Source: Halarsenatibacter silvermanii
Lineage (GTDB): Bacteria; Bacillota; Halanaerobiia; Halanaerobiales; Halarsenatibacteraceae
Length of the DNA: 33,025 nucleotides
Direction of reading: 5' to 3'
Assembly: GCF_900103135.1 (NCBI RefSeq)
Contig: NZ_FNGO01000027.1
Coordinates: 1-33,025, forward strand
The notes under the pieces are model-generated. The model was not told where the DNA came from, did no database searches, and saw nothing but the letters and a program-made list of their open reading frames with translations. Position 1 is the first letter of the stretch. Every line of letters starts with the position of its first letter. The translations under genes and the position numbers were made by a program. This document shows, piece after piece, positions 30,915 through 33,025 of the stretch.

Positions 30915-32192
30915 TTATTCCTCCCCGATGGGAGAAATTTTCTCCTCTTCCGGTTTTAGCTTCAGACCATAAAAATCCCCGTCGGCCGCGGGCAGGTCCT
31001 GATTTATGCTCAACCACATCTCCAGCTGATCCGGCTGTATTACCGCACTCTGGATGTTTCTGTTATTGCCGATAGAATAAAAGCCATAATCCTCAATTTC
31101 AATCTGTTCCCGGTCATTAAGGATATCGATCACGTCCTGACGGTCCCTTCCGGCTGCTTCTGCCTCACTTTCCCCGGCTGTAAATTCTGCCAGGAGCTCC
31201 TCGGCTCTCTCCTGGCGAAACAGGCTGCTCTCGCGCAGAGTTTCATTTTCCAGCTCATTAAAGTGGTTGGCTGCTGCTATAAAGTTCTCCTCCCCGGCGG
31301 GCTTTCTGGTGTAAACTTCCGCTGGAGATATTTCAAAGATATAGGCCTGCCGGGACTTGGCTGCTGCCACCAGCAGATTATTCCCTATGGTCCGGGGGTT
31401 ATCGCGCAGTAATTCTTCAGCCTCCTCCAGGCTGCCGGCGGTTTCCATTATCATCCGGTAAACAATTCCCGTAGGCACACCCTCCAGGGAGTTTTCTGGC
31501 GCCGGAGCCGTCAAACTGCCCAGGGCCAGCCCCTGCTGGTTCAGCCCGGTCAATACACCTATATAGCCGGGGAAATCAACGGCAGCAAACTGGCTGCCCT
31601 CCTCCGGTATATAATGGGTGACAACCTGTCTGTCATACATAATCTGCGGATAATAATAGTCCAGGTTTCTCCCCATCAACAGTTCATTTTCCCGCGTATT
31701 CTCTCCCCAGACGGCTATATTGGTACATCCCGCCAGATTAAACAGCTCGTCATAGACATTGAGCAGCAGAATATCATACAGGTCAGCCTCTGCCCCATCG
31801 GCAATCCCCTGCATTTCCCGGCGGAACCTGTCGGGAGTCTGTCCGAAGAAACTCAGGGCTGCCCGGCGCATATAAAACTCTGCCACAAGCCTCCGGGGCA
31901 GGCTCTCCTCCTGCAGGGCAAATGCTTCTTCATACATCAAGTCTATCAGCTCTGCAATCTCCTCTGACAGTAATGCCCCCTGCTGGTAGCCCATCTCATA
32001 GGGACTGCCCTCTACCCTGATCAGGTCCACCGGACCTATCTGAGATCTATTATCTTCCTCCACTGTAATCTCTTCCGCCTGTTCCTGTAAATCCTCATCC
32101 ACCCTTAGGGGGTAGTTTAAATATAGATACCCCCCGGCCAAAACCGCCAGCACCATGATTAACAGGCCTAAAACCAGGATTTTTTTAGAAAT
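30915..32192 (-). CDS. C45-family autoprocessing acyltransferase/hydrolase, exported
   Basis: About 413 to 425 residues. After a hydrophobic N-terminus and an acidic linker comes IRVEGSPYEMGYQQGALLSE, typical of peptidase C45 and phospholipase-B-like Ntn hydrolases. GCTNIAVWG has the Cys expected to become the N-terminal nucleophile after self-cleavage, and MGRNLDYY the downstream contact residues. Such enzymes hydrolyse or transfer amide-bound acyl groups. Using the ATG at 32156 cuts the signal anchor in half; an in-frame ATT at 32192, 9 nt behind GGGAG, gives (M)SKKILVLGLLIMVLAVLAGG, a textbook membrane anchor. The N-terminus would thus be membrane-bound with the enzyme outside. It is strongly acidic, as in halophile proteins. 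It lies 100 bp from the regulator gene. Confidence 0.78.
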   Translation of the reverse strand: MSKKILVLGLLIMVLAVLAGGYLYLNYPLRVDEDLQEQAEEITVEEDNRSQIGPVDLIRVEGSPYEMGYQQGALLSEEIAELIDLMYEEAFALQEESLPRRLVAEFYMRRAALSFFGQTPDRFRREMQGIADGAEADLYDILLLNVYDELFNLAGCTNIAVWGENTRENELLMGRNLDYYYPQIMYDRQVVTHYIPEEGSQFAAVDFPGYIGVLTGLNQQGLALGSLTAPAPENSLEGVPTGIVYRMIMETAGSLEEAEELLRDNPRTIGNNLLVAAAKSRQAYIFEISPAEVYTRKPAGEENFIAAANHFNELENETLRESSLFRQERAEELLAEFTAGESEAEAAGRDRQDVIDILNDREQIEIEDYGFYSIGNNRNIQSAVIQPDQLEMWLSINQDLPAADGDFYGLKLKPEEEKISPIGEE

Positions 32193-32318
32193 GGGAACTC
32201 ACTCCCGGAAACTTCTGTAGTCTGCGGGGAATAGTCTCCCACAATCTATATCGCTGCTCTCGCTCTCAAACTCAGTTCCATGAGAGCCAGATATACAGTG
32301 CCAAAACTTATCTGTTTT

Positions 32319-32345
32319 ATTATAACATACATCCCTGTTTATTTC
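32319..32345 (-). promoter_or_regulatory. Candidate promoter of the C45 gene
   Basis: Minus strand extended -10 TGTTATAAT (TATAAT at 32319-32324); the -35 region is weak. It would give a leader of about 120 nt before the proposed ATT/ATG start, containing GAGAGCGAGAGC-type sequence with some hairpin potential. Confidence 0.45.
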
Positions 32346-32366
32346 AGCATTTACACGCAGCCGCCG

Positions 32367-32420
32367 CAGGCAGATCTGCTGCCTGATAATTTATTGGCAA
32401 AAGTAAACAGCTGCCAATAA
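32367..32420. repeat. Two neighbouring hairpins in the right intergenic region
   Basis: CAGGCAG (32367-32373) pairs with CTGCCTG (32379-32385), and TTATTGGCA (32391-32399) pairs perfectly with TGCCAATAA (32412-32420). Neither has a T tract, so they are not standard terminators. The space from 32330 to 32575 contains no gene. Confidence 0.4.
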
Positions 32421-32579
32421 AAGCTATAGCTATTAGAAGCTTAATAACCCAATTTTGCTCAGTTGAAATATAAATATAAAATTTTTGCATAAAATACTTG
32501 AGTTCTGCAAACACATGTATTACAATTATGATATCAACAAAAAATAGCTGGAAACCAGTGGATTCAACAAATCATATTT

Positions 32580-32896
32580 GGATCTTCTTGTTATCAGTTG
32601 ATAAATATCGTATAAGACCACTATCATAACAATAGTGGCTGGAAGATATAAAGCAAAGTGATACTCGAAATTTTTCGAAACTCAGGTTAAGTTCATGGCC
32701 AAAAAATAGTGTCCCCGGCTCAGGATGTGCCGGGCTGAGCGTGAGCTCAGGGACGAGCTCTCGCGAAGAGAGCGCAATTTTTTGGCCGAAAACTAAACGT
32801 AAGCCGGGGAAAAATTTCATTGTGAACGAAGCTTTATATCTTCCAGTACAACTAAATGAGGTTTTACACACCTATTAACCGAAGACAAGAAGATCC
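32580..32896. repeat. Hairpin-rich repeat element, diverged copy 3 in reverse orientation
   Basis: A 317-bp near-palindromic element. The ends GGATCTTCTTGT (32580-32591) and ACAAGAAGATCC (32885-32896) are perfect inverted repeats. Inside, CTGGAAGATATAAAGC (32639-32654) pairs perfectly with 32831-32846, and GGCCAAAAAAT (32697-32707) with 32777-32787. These enclose three hairpins: CCCGGC...GCCGGG, CTGAGCGTGAGCTCAG and GCTCTCGCGAAGAGAGC. The reverse complement of this core lines up with the core of the elements at 121-340 and 4053-4268, with paired changes in the stems. A 99-codon frame across it is a by-product. Confidence 0.75.
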
Positions 32897-32935
32897 TCAT
32901 ATTTTTACATATAAAATCCAGATACAGCCAGGCCT

Positions 32936-32964
32936 TTCCATAATCCTGCTGAATGTGATATAAT
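32936..32964 (+). promoter_or_regulatory. Plus-strand promoter leading off the right edge
   Basis: TTCCAT (32936-32941), 17-bp spacer and a perfect extended -10, TGATATAAT (TATAAT at 32959-32964). Transcription would start near 32971 and run out of the window, divergent from the C45 gene. Confidence 0.6.
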
Positions 32965-32990
32965 TTTAATACAGATAGGCGCGAAACTTA

Positions 32991-33025
32991 ATGGCTTTTA
33001 TAAAAGAAATTGTGAAAGAAGGGAA
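32991..33025 (+). CDS. Possible start of a gene cut by the window edge
   Basis: ATG at 32991 gives MAFIKEIVKEG before the window ends, about 20 nt downstream of the expected transcription start, with only a weak AGG upstream. Alternatively this is leader, and GAAAGAAGGGAA at the very end is the ribosome site of a gene starting just outside. No product can be named. Confidence 0.3.
   Translation, partial: MAFIKEIVKEG

Noticed and set aside
32572-32871. Minus-strand open frame of 99 codons
   Set aside because: It is created by the palindromic hairpin element at 32580-32896; residues mirror the inverted repeats and it lacks a ribosome site.

Overview
The window reads as a piece of a low-GC, Gram-positive-type bacterial chromosome: strong AGGAGG ribosome sites, sigma-A-like promoters, and several TTG/GTG starts. 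Acidic small proteins and the gene mix (SatD/DUF3307 pair, an EpsG-type polymerase, a PglK-like flippase) fit an anaerobic Bacillota lineage such as Halanaerobiales, but the taxon is an inference. Nearly every gene lies on the minus strand; the only plus-strand gene of substance is an insertion-sequence transposase.

Bases 1-5150 are an accessory region. Two copies of a ~215-bp hairpin-rich repeat (121-340 and 4053-4268) bracket three small units: a two-gene operon of small acidic proteins (one with a homing-endonuclease-associated repeat), an XRE repressor with its own promoter and operator-like repeats, and a SatD-family/DUF3307 pair. The SatD protein is internally duplicated, with two helix-turn-helix segments. 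A 19-bp motif occurs as two pairs, each with the same 29-bp period, one pair before and one pair after the operon. A short tyrosine recombinase with no normal start codon and a broken aminotransferase follow.

Bases 5150-30035 are a surface-polysaccharide cluster read right to left: a PglK-like ABC flippase, a sulfotransferase, a ParB-like protein, a (possibly split) FkbM methyltransferase, GT2 and GT4 glycosyltransferases, an aminoglycoside-phosphotransferase-fold kinase, a TupA-like ATP-grasp protein, an EpsG/Wzy-type polymerase, an HPr-kinase-like P-loop protein, a polysaccharide deacetylase, two NAD-dependent sugar epimerases and a PglC-like phosphoglycosyl transferase. Together they would make a lipid-linked repeat unit from activated sugars, decorate it (sulfate, methyl, possibly phosphate, deacetylation), flip it and polymerise it. 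The cluster is heavily worked over by mobile DNA: a complete IS3-family element, an inverted solo end of the same element, an IS6-like element with a perfect 8-bp target duplication and an in-frame stop, an IS1634-type remnant, a truncated ORF-less group II intron, two decayed aminotransferase C-termini and a decayed ParB-like paralogue.

Bases 30036-33025 look more native, being visibly less AT-rich: a winged-helix regulator with palindromic sites between it and the flippase gene, an exported C45-family hydrolase, a third, diverged hairpin element in reverse orientation, and a plus-strand promoter leading off the right edge.

The strongest candidates for something undescribed are the three-copy hairpin family with conserved three-hairpin core, and the duplicated SatD protein matched to paired 29-bp-spaced sites on both sides of its operon. 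All calls come from reading the sequence; no database search was run.
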